DNA from: DATMGU01 sp035555315
GTDB taxonomy: Bacteria > Pseudomonadota > Alphaproteobacteria > ATCC43930 > CGMCC-115725
Direction: 5' to 3'
DNA: 16,118 nucleotides
Assembly (NCBI GenBank): GCA_035555315.1
Contig: DATMGU010000015.1
Coordinates: 1-16,118, forward strand
Below the pieces are notes generated by a model that worked only from the letters and a program-made list of their open reading frames with translations, searched no databases and was not told where the DNA came from. A program made the position numbers and the translations under genes. Positions 1 to 6,929 of the stretch are shown in pieces. Numbering within the stretch: the stretch's first letter is position 1; every line of letters starts with the position of its first letter.

Positions 1-66
1 GACGAGAGAGGCCTCATCTACCTCATCGATCGCATGCGCGGCCTGAGCATCCTGGAGCGCGCGTAG
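1..66 (+). CDS. C-terminal end of a probable LVIVD-repeat / beta-propeller protein (5' partial)
   Basis: An open frame enters from the left edge and stops at TAG 64-66, giving 21 residues. The visible tail contains RGLIYLIDRMRGLSILE. This resembles the closing strand of LVIVD-type beta-propeller repeats, where a 'GLIYV.D..GL.IL' pattern is common. The gene body lies outside the window, so the family call rests on this short pattern alone. A stem-loop follows 14 bases after the stop. Confidence 0.4.
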   Translation, partial: DERGLIYLIDRMRGLSILERA

Positions 67-80
67 TCTCTGTCGCATAG

Positions 81-108
81 CCTGGTTTGGGCCAACGCCC
101 CGACCAGG
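81..108 (+). terminator. Stem-loop after the first gene, possible terminator without a T-run
   Basis: CCTGGT at 81-86 pairs with ACCAGG at 103-108. Inside it GGG (89-91) can pair with CCC (98-100), leaving a six-base loop. It starts 14 bases after the stop at 66. The following bases are GGAAGAAG, not a T-run, so it is not a classical intrinsic terminator. It may act with Rho or protect the 3' end. Confidence 0.35.
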
Positions 109-210
109 GGAAGAAGACGATGCCCGACCAAGGTGCAGGCGATTTCACATCGCCCGACGCACGCAGGGGACGATGTCCTCCGCACGCCGGTCACCCGAAT
201 CCCCATTGCA

Positions 211-232
211 ATTGAGAACCATTTTTATCAAT
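211..232. promoter_or_regulatory. Candidate Fur-like operator upstream of ftrA
   Basis: This 22-base AT-rich imperfect palindrome stands out in GC-rich surroundings. Its outer arms are ATTGA (211-215) and TCAAT (228-232), with symmetric AA (217-218) and TT (225-226) inside. Length, symmetry and position 55 bases before an iron-uptake operon fit a Fur-family box. The exact match to an alphaproteobacterial consensus was not tested, so Irr, MntR or another metal regulator is possible. Confidence 0.5.
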
Positions 233-234
233 GT

Positions 235-253
235 GCAAATCACTCGCATTTGC
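235..253. promoter_or_regulatory. Second inverted repeat upstream of ftrA
   Basis: GCAAAT (235-240) and ATTTGC (248-253) form a perfect 6-bp inverted repeat around a 7-base spacer. It lies two bases after the Fur-like palindrome and 34 bases before the ftrA start. It could be a second operator half of the same control region or a site for another regulator. I see no clear -35/-10 pair here. Confidence 0.35.
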
Positions 254-287
254 GAAACAGTCGTGATCATGGGAAACAGGAGACGGA

Positions 288-833
288 ATGATGGCGTATC
301 GATGGGTGGCCTGCCGGTCCACGGCGTTTGCCGCCATCCTGGCGTTGAGCGGCTTCGCTTGCGCAGCACACGCCGAGGAGTTCTATGTCGGTGAGCCGGT
401 GGTGAAGAACGGCATGCAGCTGGTGCCGAACTATCTGGTCGGCATCGAGATGGACAAGATGCCCAAGGGCATGACGATGGGCCCGAACACCATCCATCTG
501 GAATGCGACGCGCATGCCGCCAAGGACGAGCCGCATGGCTTCGCCGAGGATTCCTGGATGCCGTACCTCACGATCAGCTACACTATCGAGAAGGTCGGTT
601 CGTCCTTCAAGGCGACCGGCACGCTGCTGCCGATGACCGCCGGCGACGGCCCGCATTATGCCAACAACATCGAAATGGATGGCCCGGGCCAATATCATCT
701 GACCTACCGCTTCGATCCGCCGTCGAAGCGGGGCTTCCTGCGGCATGTCGACAAGGCGACCGGCGTTCCCGCCTGGTGGAAACCGTTCTCGGTCGATTGG
801 ACTTTCGCCTTTCCCAGCAAGAGCAAGGCGTAA
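288..833 (+). CDS. ftrA: P19-family periplasmic iron-uptake protein (FtrA-like)
   Basis: A 181-residue secreted protein. An N-terminal hydrophobic signal peptide ends near AAHA-29, with the mature protein starting EEFYVGE. Hallmarks of the P19/Tp34 family are GIEMD (52-56), SWMPYL (89-94), PMTAGDGPHYANNI (115-128) and RHVDK (152-156). These Met, His and Glu residues are the kind that build the copper/iron site in this family. Known P19 proteins bind ferrous iron in the periplasm and pass it to an FTR1 permease. It opens the operon; ftrB starts 6 bases after its stop. AGGAGA at 278-283 precedes two adjacent ATGs (288 and 291). The second has the better spacing, so the start could be one codon later. 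The symbol is assigned by family and operon order. Confidence 0.88.
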   Translation: MMAYRWVACRSTAFAAILALSGFACAAHAEEFYVGEPVVKNGMQLVPNYLVGIEMDKMPKGMTMGPNTIHLECDAHAAKDEPHGFAEDSWMPYLTISYTIEKVGSSFKATGTLLPMTAGDGPHYANNIEMDGPGQYHLTYRFDPPSKRGFLRHVDKATGVPAWWKPFSVDWTFAFPSKSKA

Positions 834-839
834 ACCGCC

Positions 840-1190
840 ATGCGCTCTCTGCGACACAAGCTGGGCGTGACCCTGCTGGCGGCTATTCTTATGGGAGGAT
901 CGGCTTCCGTCGTGCTGGCGGATGATCCGGTCGCCCTCGACCTCATCATCAAGAACCACTTGTTCGAGCCGGCCGAGCTTACCGCCCCGGCGGGCAAGCG
1001 GGTGGTGATCAAGGTCAAGAACCTCGATCCCACCGCCGAGGAATTCGAGAGTACGTCGCTCAAGATCGAGAAGGTGATCGCCGGCGGCGGCGAGGGCACA
1101 GTGCGCACCCGCGCGCTGGACCCTGGGCGCTACGAGTTCATCGGCGAATACCACTCGGCGACCGCCAAAGGGACGCTTGTCGTTCAGTAA
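840..1190 (+). CDS. ftrB: Small periplasmic cupredoxin-domain protein (FtrB-like)
   Basis: A 116-residue protein with a signal peptide (hydrophobic 8-22, likely cleavage after VLA-27) and one cupredoxin-like domain. Visible marks are HLFEPAELTAPAGK (about 41-54), VKNLDPTAEEFES (59-71) and PGRYEFIGEYH (about 95-105). These match the Cupredoxin_1 family and the cupredoxin part of EfeO. In the Brucella and Bordetella FtrABCD systems, FtrB is proposed to oxidise ferrous iron before transport by FtrC. The metal ligands of a classic blue-copper site are not evident, so the redox metal is uncertain. It lies between ftrA and ftrC, 40 bases before the latter. The ribosome site is weak (AAGG 825-828), consistent with coupling to ftrA translation. 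Confidence 0.83.
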   Translation: MRSLRHKLGVTLLAAILMGGSASVVLADDPVALDLIIKNHLFEPAELTAPAGKRVVIKVKNLDPTAEEFESTSLKIEKVIAGGGEGTVRTRALDPGRYEFIGEYHSATAKGTLVVQ

Positions 1191-1230
1191 GGCGTTGTTG
1201 AGTAAGGTGGCGCCGAATTAGGAGAGTCTC

Positions 1231-2076
1231 ATGCTCGCTGCGTTGATCATCGTGTTTCGTGAAGTGGTCGAGGCGGGGTTGATCGTCGGCATCGTCTTGG
1301 CCGCCACCCGCGGCGTGCCGGGCCGCGCGCTCGCCATCACGGGCGGCGTGGGCGGCGGGGTGATCGGCGCTTGCCTGGTGGCGGCGTTCGCCGACGGCAT
1401 CGCCAATCTGTTCGCCGGTTCAGGACAGGAATTGCTGAACGTCGCCGTGCTCGGCATCGCCGTGCTGATGCTCGGCTGGCACAATATCTGGATGGCACGG
1501 CACGGGCGGCAGATGGCGGCGGAAATGCAGGCGGTCGGCGCGGCGGTGCGCACCGGCTCCCGCTCGCTCGGCACCCTCGCCATCGTCGTCGGCGTCGCCG
1601 TGCTGCGCGAAGGCTCGGAGGTCGTGCTGTTCCTCTACGGCGTCTCGGCGTCGGGTGGCAGCTCCGCCGCCGGCATCATCGGCGGCGGAGCGCTGGGTAT
1701 CGCCCTCGGCGGGGTGGTCGCGGCGCTGATGTATCTGGGGCTGGTGCGCATCCCGGCGCGGCGCTTGTTCGCGGTCACCAGCGGGTTGATCGCCTTGCTC
1801 GCCGCCGGCATGGCGGCCCAGGCGGCGCAGTTTCTGCAGCAGGCCGGCATCGTCTCGGCCCTGTCGCGCCCGCTCTGGGATACCAGCTGGGTGCTGGCGG
1901 ATGACAGCATCGGCGGCCGGGTGCTGCACACCCTGGTGGGCTACACCGACCAGCCGGACGGCCTGCAATTGCTCGCCTATCTGGCGACTTTGGCGATCAT
2001 CATCGGACTGATGAAGCTGTTCGGCACGACGACGCCGGCGCATCGGCCGGCCAATGGACGCCCGGCCCGCGCTTAG
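1231..2076 (+). CDS. ftrC: FTR1-family high-affinity iron permease (FtrC-like)
   Basis: A 281-residue membrane protein with about seven hydrophobic segments. It carries the two defining FTR1 motifs, REVVE at 10-14 in the first helix and REGSE at 126-130 in the fourth. These glutamates coordinate iron during passage in FTR1/EfeU proteins. A tryptophan-rich loop LWDTSW (215-220) and VGYTDQPDG (236-244) also match the family. It starts at ATG 1231 after a good AGGAGAG (1220-1226) and is the last gene of the ftr operon. Its TAG stop overlaps the stop of the convergent amidohydrolase gene by two bases, so no space remains for a dedicated terminator or an ftrD gene. Confidence 0.93.
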   Translation: MLAALIIVFREVVEAGLIVGIVLAATRGVPGRALAITGGVGGGVIGACLVAAFADGIANLFAGSGQELLNVAVLGIAVLMLGWHNIWMARHGRQMAAEMQAVGAAVRTGSRSLGTLAIVVGVAVLREGSEVVLFLYGVSASGGSSAAGIIGGGALGIALGGVVAALMYLGLVRIPARRLFAVTSGLIALLAAGMAAQAAQFLQQAGIVSALSRPLWDTSWVLADDSIGGRVLHTLVGYTDQPDGLQLLAYLATLAIIIGLMKLFGTTTPAHRPANGRPARA

Positions 2077-3506
2077 GCGCGATCGAATGTCAGCGGTGAG
2101 ACTTCCAGATGGGTGCGGCCGGCGTAGTCGATGCCGGGAACTCGGCTTTCGGCGCGGCGTTGGGCTTCTTCCAGCGCCTCGGCGGCGGCGGGGTAATCCA
2201 GGGTGGTGACACGGCCGTTATCGACGACTTGCAGCCCATCGACGAAGACGTCGCGCACCGCCCGCTCCGCCGCCGCGTAGACCAGGCTGCGGATCGGGTC
2301 GCGCAGCGGCCGCATGGCGGGCAGGGTGACGTCGACGATCGCCAGATCCGCCCTCATGCCGGGCGCCAGCCGCCCGATATCGTCGCGCCCCAGCGCCTTG
2401 GCGCCGCCCAGGGTCGCGGCGTTGAACAGATCCGTCGTGCGGATATCGCCGACATCGCCGGCGGTGGTGCGCGACAGATACGCGGCGGAGCGGATCTCCT
2501 CCAGCAGGTTATGCGGATAGGTATCGGTGCCGAGGCCCAGATTGATGCCGCGTCGCAGATAGGCGCCGGCACTTTGCAGGGTGATGCCGCGGCGCTGGAA
2601 CACCGTCGGGCAATGCGCCACGGACGTGCCGGTATCGGCCAGCAGGTCGAGGTCCCGGCGGGTCGGCCAGTGCACCCAGCTGTGATGGTCGAGAAAGATG
2701 CCGTGGCCGATGATCGTGCTGGGCCCCAGCACGCCCAATTGTTCCAGCCATTGGATCGGCGTCTTGCCGTGGCGCCGGGTGATCTCCTGGAATTCGACGA
2801 CGCTCTGCGCCGCGTGCAGCTGGAACGGCACGTTGCGCTCACGCGCGACGGCGATGCTGTCGTTCAGCAGCTCGGCGGAGCAGGTGTCGATCTGCGCCGG
2901 GCAGACCATGCCGAACAGCCGGCCCGAGGGGTGCTGGCGGGCGAGATCGATCAGCCGCAGGGCGTTGTCGAAGGCCTCGCGCCCGGCCGCCTCGTTCCAC
3001 TCGTAGCGGACCTCGTGGCCGTTGCTGGTGTACCAGCGCGCCGACCGGTACATCGGCGCCACGCAGGCGCGGATGCCGCTCTCGCCCAGGATGTCGAGCC
3101 AGCCGTCATGCGCCATCGACAGGTCCGCGACCGTCGTGACGCCGCTCAGCAGCAGTTCCGACAAGGCAACCAGCACGCAGGCCTTGACCCCCTCCGGATC
3201 GGGGCGGAACAGCGGCATGTATTCGTAGAGCGAACTCATATAGAGGCCGGCGCTGCCGACCTCGTCCATGAAGCCCTTGCTCATCGGCTCGGAGCTGGGA
3301 TGGGCATGGATATTGACCAGGCCCGGCATCACCATCCGGCCGCGCCCGTCGATCGTCCGATCCGCCGTTCCGATGAAGCTCGGTCCGACATGGGTGAGGG
3401 TGCCGTCGGTGAAGGCGACATCGGCGTCGTTCAGATAGACATGCCGCCCGGCACCCGCATCCCAGGCGACGACCCAGGCGGCGTTCTTGATCAGCGTCGT
3501 GGTCAT
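2073..3506 (-). CDS. Metal-dependent amidohydrolase, COG0402-type (deaminase/chlorohydrolase-like)
   Basis: A 477-residue cytosolic enzyme of the amidohydrolase superfamily. It has the metal-binding HAH (67-69), a third His in FQLHAAQ (H231), GHGIFLDHHS (from 267, H268) and the C-terminal Asp in GLGTDTYP (D328). This layout fits TRZ/ATZ chlorohydrolases, MTA/SAH deaminases and related aminohydrolases. Their usual catalytic HxxE is HAAQ here. The substrate cannot be read from the sequence. It is the last gene of an ABC-importer operon, so the imported compound is the likely substrate. An earlier ATG at 3521 (MTETH...) overlaps the solute-binding protein stop as ATGA. I prefer 3506 because family proteins begin MTTTLIKNA-like and GGAAA precedes it. 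Both are plausible. Confidence 0.82.
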   Translation of the reverse strand: MTTTLIKNAAWVVAWDAGAGRHVYLNDADVAFTDGTLTHVGPSFIGTADRTIDGRGRMVMPGLVNIHAHPSSEPMSKGFMDEVGSAGLYMSSLYEYMPLFRPDPEGVKACVLVALSELLLSGVTTVADLSMAHDGWLDILGESGIRACVAPMYRSARWYTSNGHEVRYEWNEAAGREAFDNALRLIDLARQHPSGRLFGMVCPAQIDTCSAELLNDSIAVARERNVPFQLHAAQSVVEFQEITRRHGKTPIQWLEQLGVLGPSTIIGHGIFLDHHSWVHWPTRRDLDLLADTGTSVAHCPTVFQRRGITLQSAGAYLRRGINLGLGTDTYPHNLLEEIRSAAYLSRTTAGDVGDIRTTDLFNAATLGGAKALGRDDIGRLAPGMRADLAIVDVTLPAMRPLRDPIRSLVYAAAERAVRDVFVDGLQVVDNGRVTTLDYPAAAEALEEAQRRAESRVPGIDYAGRTHLEVSPLTFDRA

Positions 3507-3517
3507 GTGAGTTTCCG

Positions 3518-5095
3518 TCATTTGAATTTCAGGTCGAGCCCTTTGTAGAGGGCGCAGCCGTAGATGTTGTGCGGCGTCACCGGCGCCAGCTTGGACGAGG
3601 CCACCAGCGTCGTCGGCTCGTGGTAGAGCGGGATCCACACCGCCGCCTCATGCACCTTCATCAGCACCTTGCCGTAATTCTCCGCCCGCGTCTTGTCGTC
3701 GGTCGCGGCCATGCCGGCATCCAGCCACTGGTCGGTCTCGGCATCCTTCCAGTTCATCCGGTTGGGCGTCGGCACGTTCGCCGACCGGAAATACAGGTTC
3801 ATGGCGTCGCCGGTCGAGACATAGGGAAAGCTCATGCCGAACATGTCGAATTCCTGGGTGGCGAGCTTGCTCCAGCCGATCGTCGCGTCATAGAGCTGCA
3901 CCTGCAGGTCGATGCCGACCTTGCGCAGATCGCCCTGGACGGCCTCAGCCAGCTTTTCCCAGGTCGAGCCGGTGAAGGCATAGACCAGCGGCGCCAGCTT
4001 CTTGCCGTTCTTGTAGCGGAAGCCGTCCGGCCCCTTGGCCCAGCCGGCCTTGTCGAGCAGCGCGTTGGCCTTCTCGACATTGGTGCGCGGCAGGATCTTG
4101 TCGACCGCCGGATCCCAATCGACGGTTTGCTCGCTGATATAGCTATAGGCCGGCTCGACCTCGCCGAAATAGATGCTGTCGACGATCGCCTGCTGGTCGA
4201 CCGCCATGTTCATGGCTTCGCGCACCATGGGGTCGCTGACCAGCTCGCGGTCGATCTTGAAGCCGATGAAATAGGTCCAGAACGCCGCCTTGCTGCGCGT
4301 CACGGTCAGGCTGGGATCGGCGCGCAATTGCGCCATCGCGTTATACGGCACGTATTGGGTGATCTGCGACTGGCCGGTCAGCACCGCCGCCACGCGGGTG
4401 TTCTCCTCCGGCACGATCTTCCAGACGATCTCGGGGATCTGCGCCGGGCCCTGGTTCGCATAGATCGGCGGACCCCAGTGATAGCCCTCATGCCGCTTCA
4501 GCCGCAGCTCGTTGCGCGGCTGCCAATCGACGAAGCAATAGGGGCCGGTGGCATTGATGCCCTTGACGCCGAAATCCGGGCCGAGTGCCTCGACATTGGC
4601 CTTGTCGATGACGACGGCGAAGCTCTGGGTCAATTGATACAGCAGCTCGCTGAACGGCTTTTTCAGGTGATATTCGACGGTGTAGGGGCCGGTGGCGACG
4701 ATGTCGTCGATCTCGCCCGCGCGCCATTTGACCGGCGATTTGGTCGCCGGGTCGATCCAGCGCTTGATCGAATAGACCACGTCGTCGGCCGTCATCTTCT
4801 TGCCGTCGCAGAAGCTGACATCGTCGCGCAGCGCAAAGCTGTAGGTCTTGCCGTCGGGCGACACGGTCCAGCTTTTGGCGAGGCCCGGCTTGATCGTCGC
4901 CATGTCGTAGTCGAGGCTGACCAGCGTGTCGCCGATCATGAACAGGACTTCCGAGGCGCCCCGCGACGTGGACCGAGGCGGATCGTAGCGGTCGCTATCG
5001 ACCTCCCGGACGATGGTGAGGCTCTGCGCCGAGGCGGCGGCGTTCCCCAGCCATACGCTCGCCACCAGCATTCCGATCAACGATTTCCACGCCAT
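3518..5095 (-). CDS. ABC importer solute-binding protein, family 5 (peptide/nickel type)
   Basis: A 525-residue periplasmic binding protein of the DppA/OppA type (SBP_bac_5). The signal peptide is clear: MAWKS, a hydrophobic core, then ASA-23 as probable cleavage site. The mature chain shows family features such as GDTLVSLDYDMATIKPGLAKSW early, FALRDDVSFCDGKKMTADDVVYSIKR, and WIPLYHEP near the end. Start chosen at 5095 because GAGGGGGAG lies at ideal distance. An ATG two codons earlier (5101) would abut that site. It sits between the DppC-type permease (22-base gap) and the amidohydrolase (ATGA overlap if that gene starts at 3521). Family 5 proteins bind peptides, opines, nickel, sugars or amidated compounds; the ligand is unknown. 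Two flanking amidohydrolases hint at an amide or amine-bearing ligand. Confidence 0.9.
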   Translation of the reverse strand: MAWKSLIGMLVASVWLGNAAASAQSLTIVREVDSDRYDPPRSTSRGASEVLFMIGDTLVSLDYDMATIKPGLAKSWTVSPDGKTYSFALRDDVSFCDGKKMTADDVVYSIKRWIDPATKSPVKWRAGEIDDIVATGPYTVEYHLKKPFSELLYQLTQSFAVVIDKANVEALGPDFGVKGINATGPYCFVDWQPRNELRLKRHEGYHWGPPIYANQGPAQIPEIVWKIVPEENTRVAAVLTGQSQITQYVPYNAMAQLRADPSLTVTRSKAAFWTYFIGFKIDRELVSDPMVREAMNMAVDQQAIVDSIYFGEVEPAYSYISEQTVDWDPAVDKILPRTNVEKANALLDKAGWAKGPDGFRYKNGKKLAPLVYAFTGSTWEKLAEAVQGDLRKVGIDLQVQLYDATIGWSKLATQEFDMFGMSFPYVSTGDAMNLYFRSANVPTPNRMNWKDAETDQWLDAGMAATDDKTRAENYGKVLMKVHEAAVWIPLYHEPTTLVASSKLAPVTPHNIYGCALYKGLDLKFK

Positions 5096-5117
5096 GCCCA
5101 TCTCCCCCTCGCGCCCA

Positions 5118-5963
5118 TCAGCTTCGTAGTCTCGGATCCAGCGCGTCCCGCAGCGCATCCCCAAGCAAATTCGCCGCCAGCACGATGACGAAGATCGCCA
5201 GGCTGGGGATCGTCGCCACATGCGGCGCCAGAAACAGAAAATCGCGGCCCTGCGAGGCCATCATGCCGAGCTCGGCCGTGGGCGGGCGGACGCCGAGGCC
5301 GAGGAAGCTCAACCCGGCACCGAGCAGCACGACCTGGCCGAACCGCAGGGTCAGGAAGACGAAGACCGAGGGCAGGCAGTTGCGCGCGAGATAGCGCCGC
5401 AGCAGCGTGAGATCGCCGAGCCCGATGGCGCGGCCACCCTCCATATAATCCTGCCGCGCGATGCCCAGGGCGACACCCCGGGTGATCCGCGCGGTGTCCG
5501 GCACGGTGGCGATGACCAGCGCCGCCACGACCGGCGTCAGCCCGGCGCCGAACACCGCCGAGAAGGCGAGCCCGAACAGGATCGCCGGGAACGACAGCAC
5601 CACATCGACCAGCCGCATCAGCGGCGCGTCGAGCCGGCGGTAGAACGCCGCCAGCATGCCGACCGCCATGCCCAGGGCACCGCCCAGCGTGACGCTGACG
5701 AGGCCGATCATCAAGGTGATCCGCGTGCCGAACAGCAGCCGGCTCAGCAGATCGCGGCCTTGTCCGTCGGTGCCGAGCGGAAAGCTCGGCTTGCCGCGCA
5801 ACTCCCACATCGGCGGCAGCAGCGCCTGGCGGCTGGTGGCATAGGGGTCGTGCGGCGCCAGCCAGGGCGCCAGGATGGCGCCAGCGACGATGGCGCCCAG
5901 CACCACGCCCGCGGCGAGGGCCGCTGGATCGCGGAATAGTCTCTTCTCCGGGCTTTCACTCAT
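5118..5963 (-). CDS. ABC transporter permease, DppC type
   Basis: A 281-residue inner-membrane permease. It shows the DppC/OppC N-terminal signature LGTDGQGRDLLSRLLFGTR (63-81), about six transmembrane segments, and the cytoplasmic EAA loop EGGRAIGLGD (175-184) that docks the ATPase. The C-terminus DALRDALDPRLRS is typical. Its ATG overlaps the stop of the DppB-type gene as ATGA, which implies coupled translation and fixes the start. It should pair with the DppB-type permease to form the membrane channel for the downstream solute-binding protein. Paralogs in this family differ by substrate, so a gene symbol is not given. Confidence 0.92.
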   Translation of the reverse strand: MSESPEKRLFRDPAALAAGVVLGAIVAGAILAPWLAPHDPYATSRQALLPPMWELRGKPSFPLGTDGQGRDLLSRLLFGTRITLMIGLVSVTLGGALGMAVGMLAAFYRRLDAPLMRLVDVVLSFPAILFGLAFSAVFGAGLTPVVAALVIATVPDTARITRGVALGIARQDYMEGGRAIGLGDLTLLRRYLARNCLPSVFVFLTLRFGQVVLLGAGLSFLGLGVRPPTAELGMMASQGRDFLFLAPHVATIPSLAIFVIVLAANLLGDALRDALDPRLRS

Positions 5964-6901
5964 GCGACGCGCAGCCGGGGATCGAGCCAGACATACAGCA
6001 TGTCGACCAGCAGGTTGATCAGGATGAAGGACAGCGACAGCACCATGATGGTGCCCTGGGCGATCGGGAAATCATTGGCCAGGATGGCGCCGACCGCCAG
6101 CCGGCCGATGCCCGGCCAGGCGAAGATTGTTTCGGTGATGACGGCGCCGCCCAAAAGATAGCCCGCCTGCAGGCCGATCAGCGTCACCACCGGGACCAGC
6201 GCGTTGCGCAAGCCGTGGCGCAGCACGACGGCGCGTTCGGTCAGGCCCTTGGCCCGGGCGGTGCGCACGTGATCGGCCCCCAGCACGTCGAGGACGGCGG
6301 CGCGGGTCATGCGCGCGACGGGGCCCAGGAACACGAAGCCCAGCGCCACCGCCGGCAGCGTCACATGCAGCAAGCCGTCGACGGTCCAAAGCGGGCCGCC
6401 CCGGCCGATGAACGGCAACAGGCGGAATTTGACGCCGAGCAACTCGATCAGGACCAGCGCCACGGTGAAGACCGGCATCGACACGCCGGCGACCGCGACC
6501 GCCATGATCGCCCGATCGGCGAGCCGGCCCCGGCGCACCGCCGCGAGCGTGCCGAGGGTGAGGCCCAAGGGGATCGACCAGACCAGGCAGGCGAGCATCA
6601 ACTCGATCGTCGGGCCGATGGCGTTGCCAAGCTCGCTCGCCACCGTCTTGTTGCTGATCAGCGAGCGACCCAGATCGCCCCGCAGCACGCGGCCGAGATA
6701 GCGCAGGAACTGTACCCAGACCGGCTGGTCCAGCCCCATGTCGCGGCGGATCGCGGCGACCAAATCCGGCGACGCCGAGGGGCCGGCCAGCACCGCCGCC
6801 GGATCGCCCGGTGCCAATTGCAGCAGCAGAAAGCCCAGCAACAGCACGCCGAGCAGCACCGGGATGGAGAGCAGCAGCCGATGGGTGATTTGACGGGTCA
6901 T
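5960..6901 (-). CDS. ABC transporter permease, DppB type
   Basis: A 313-residue inner-membrane permease of the DppB/OppB family. Signatures are the N-terminal helix with QLAPGDPA (28-35), MGLDQPVWVQFLRYL (55-69), the EAA-type loop around VRTARAKGLTERAVVLRHG (212-230), and ETIFAWPGIGRL (257-268). Start 6901 (MTRQITHRLLLS) is chosen because translation further upstream lacks this family's features. Only 28 bases separate it from the upstream amidohydrolase stop. The ribosome site is weak, so translation may depend on reinitiation. Its stop overlaps the next permease start. Confidence 0.92.
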   Translation of the reverse strand: MTRQITHRLLLSIPVLLGVLLLGFLLLQLAPGDPAAVLAGPSASPDLVAAIRRDMGLDQPVWVQFLRYLGRVLRGDLGRSLISNKTVASELGNAIGPTIELMLACLVWSIPLGLTLGTLAAVRRGRLADRAIMAVAVAGVSMPVFTVALVLIELLGVKFRLLPFIGRGGPLWTVDGLLHVTLPAVALGFVFLGPVARMTRAAVLDVLGADHVRTARAKGLTERAVVLRHGLRNALVPVVTLIGLQAGYLLGGAVITETIFAWPGIGRLAVGAILANDFPIAQGTIMVLSLSFILINLLVDMLYVWLDPRLRVA

Positions 6902-6929
6902 CAGCGAGAGGGGCAGATCCGTGTCTGGT

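Noticed and set aside
2109..3548. A 479-residue open frame on the + strand opposite the amidohydrolase gene
   Set aside because: It mirrors a clear amidohydrolase on the minus strand, and its Arg, Ala, Gly and Gln-rich sequence is typical of antisense frames in GC-rich DNA.
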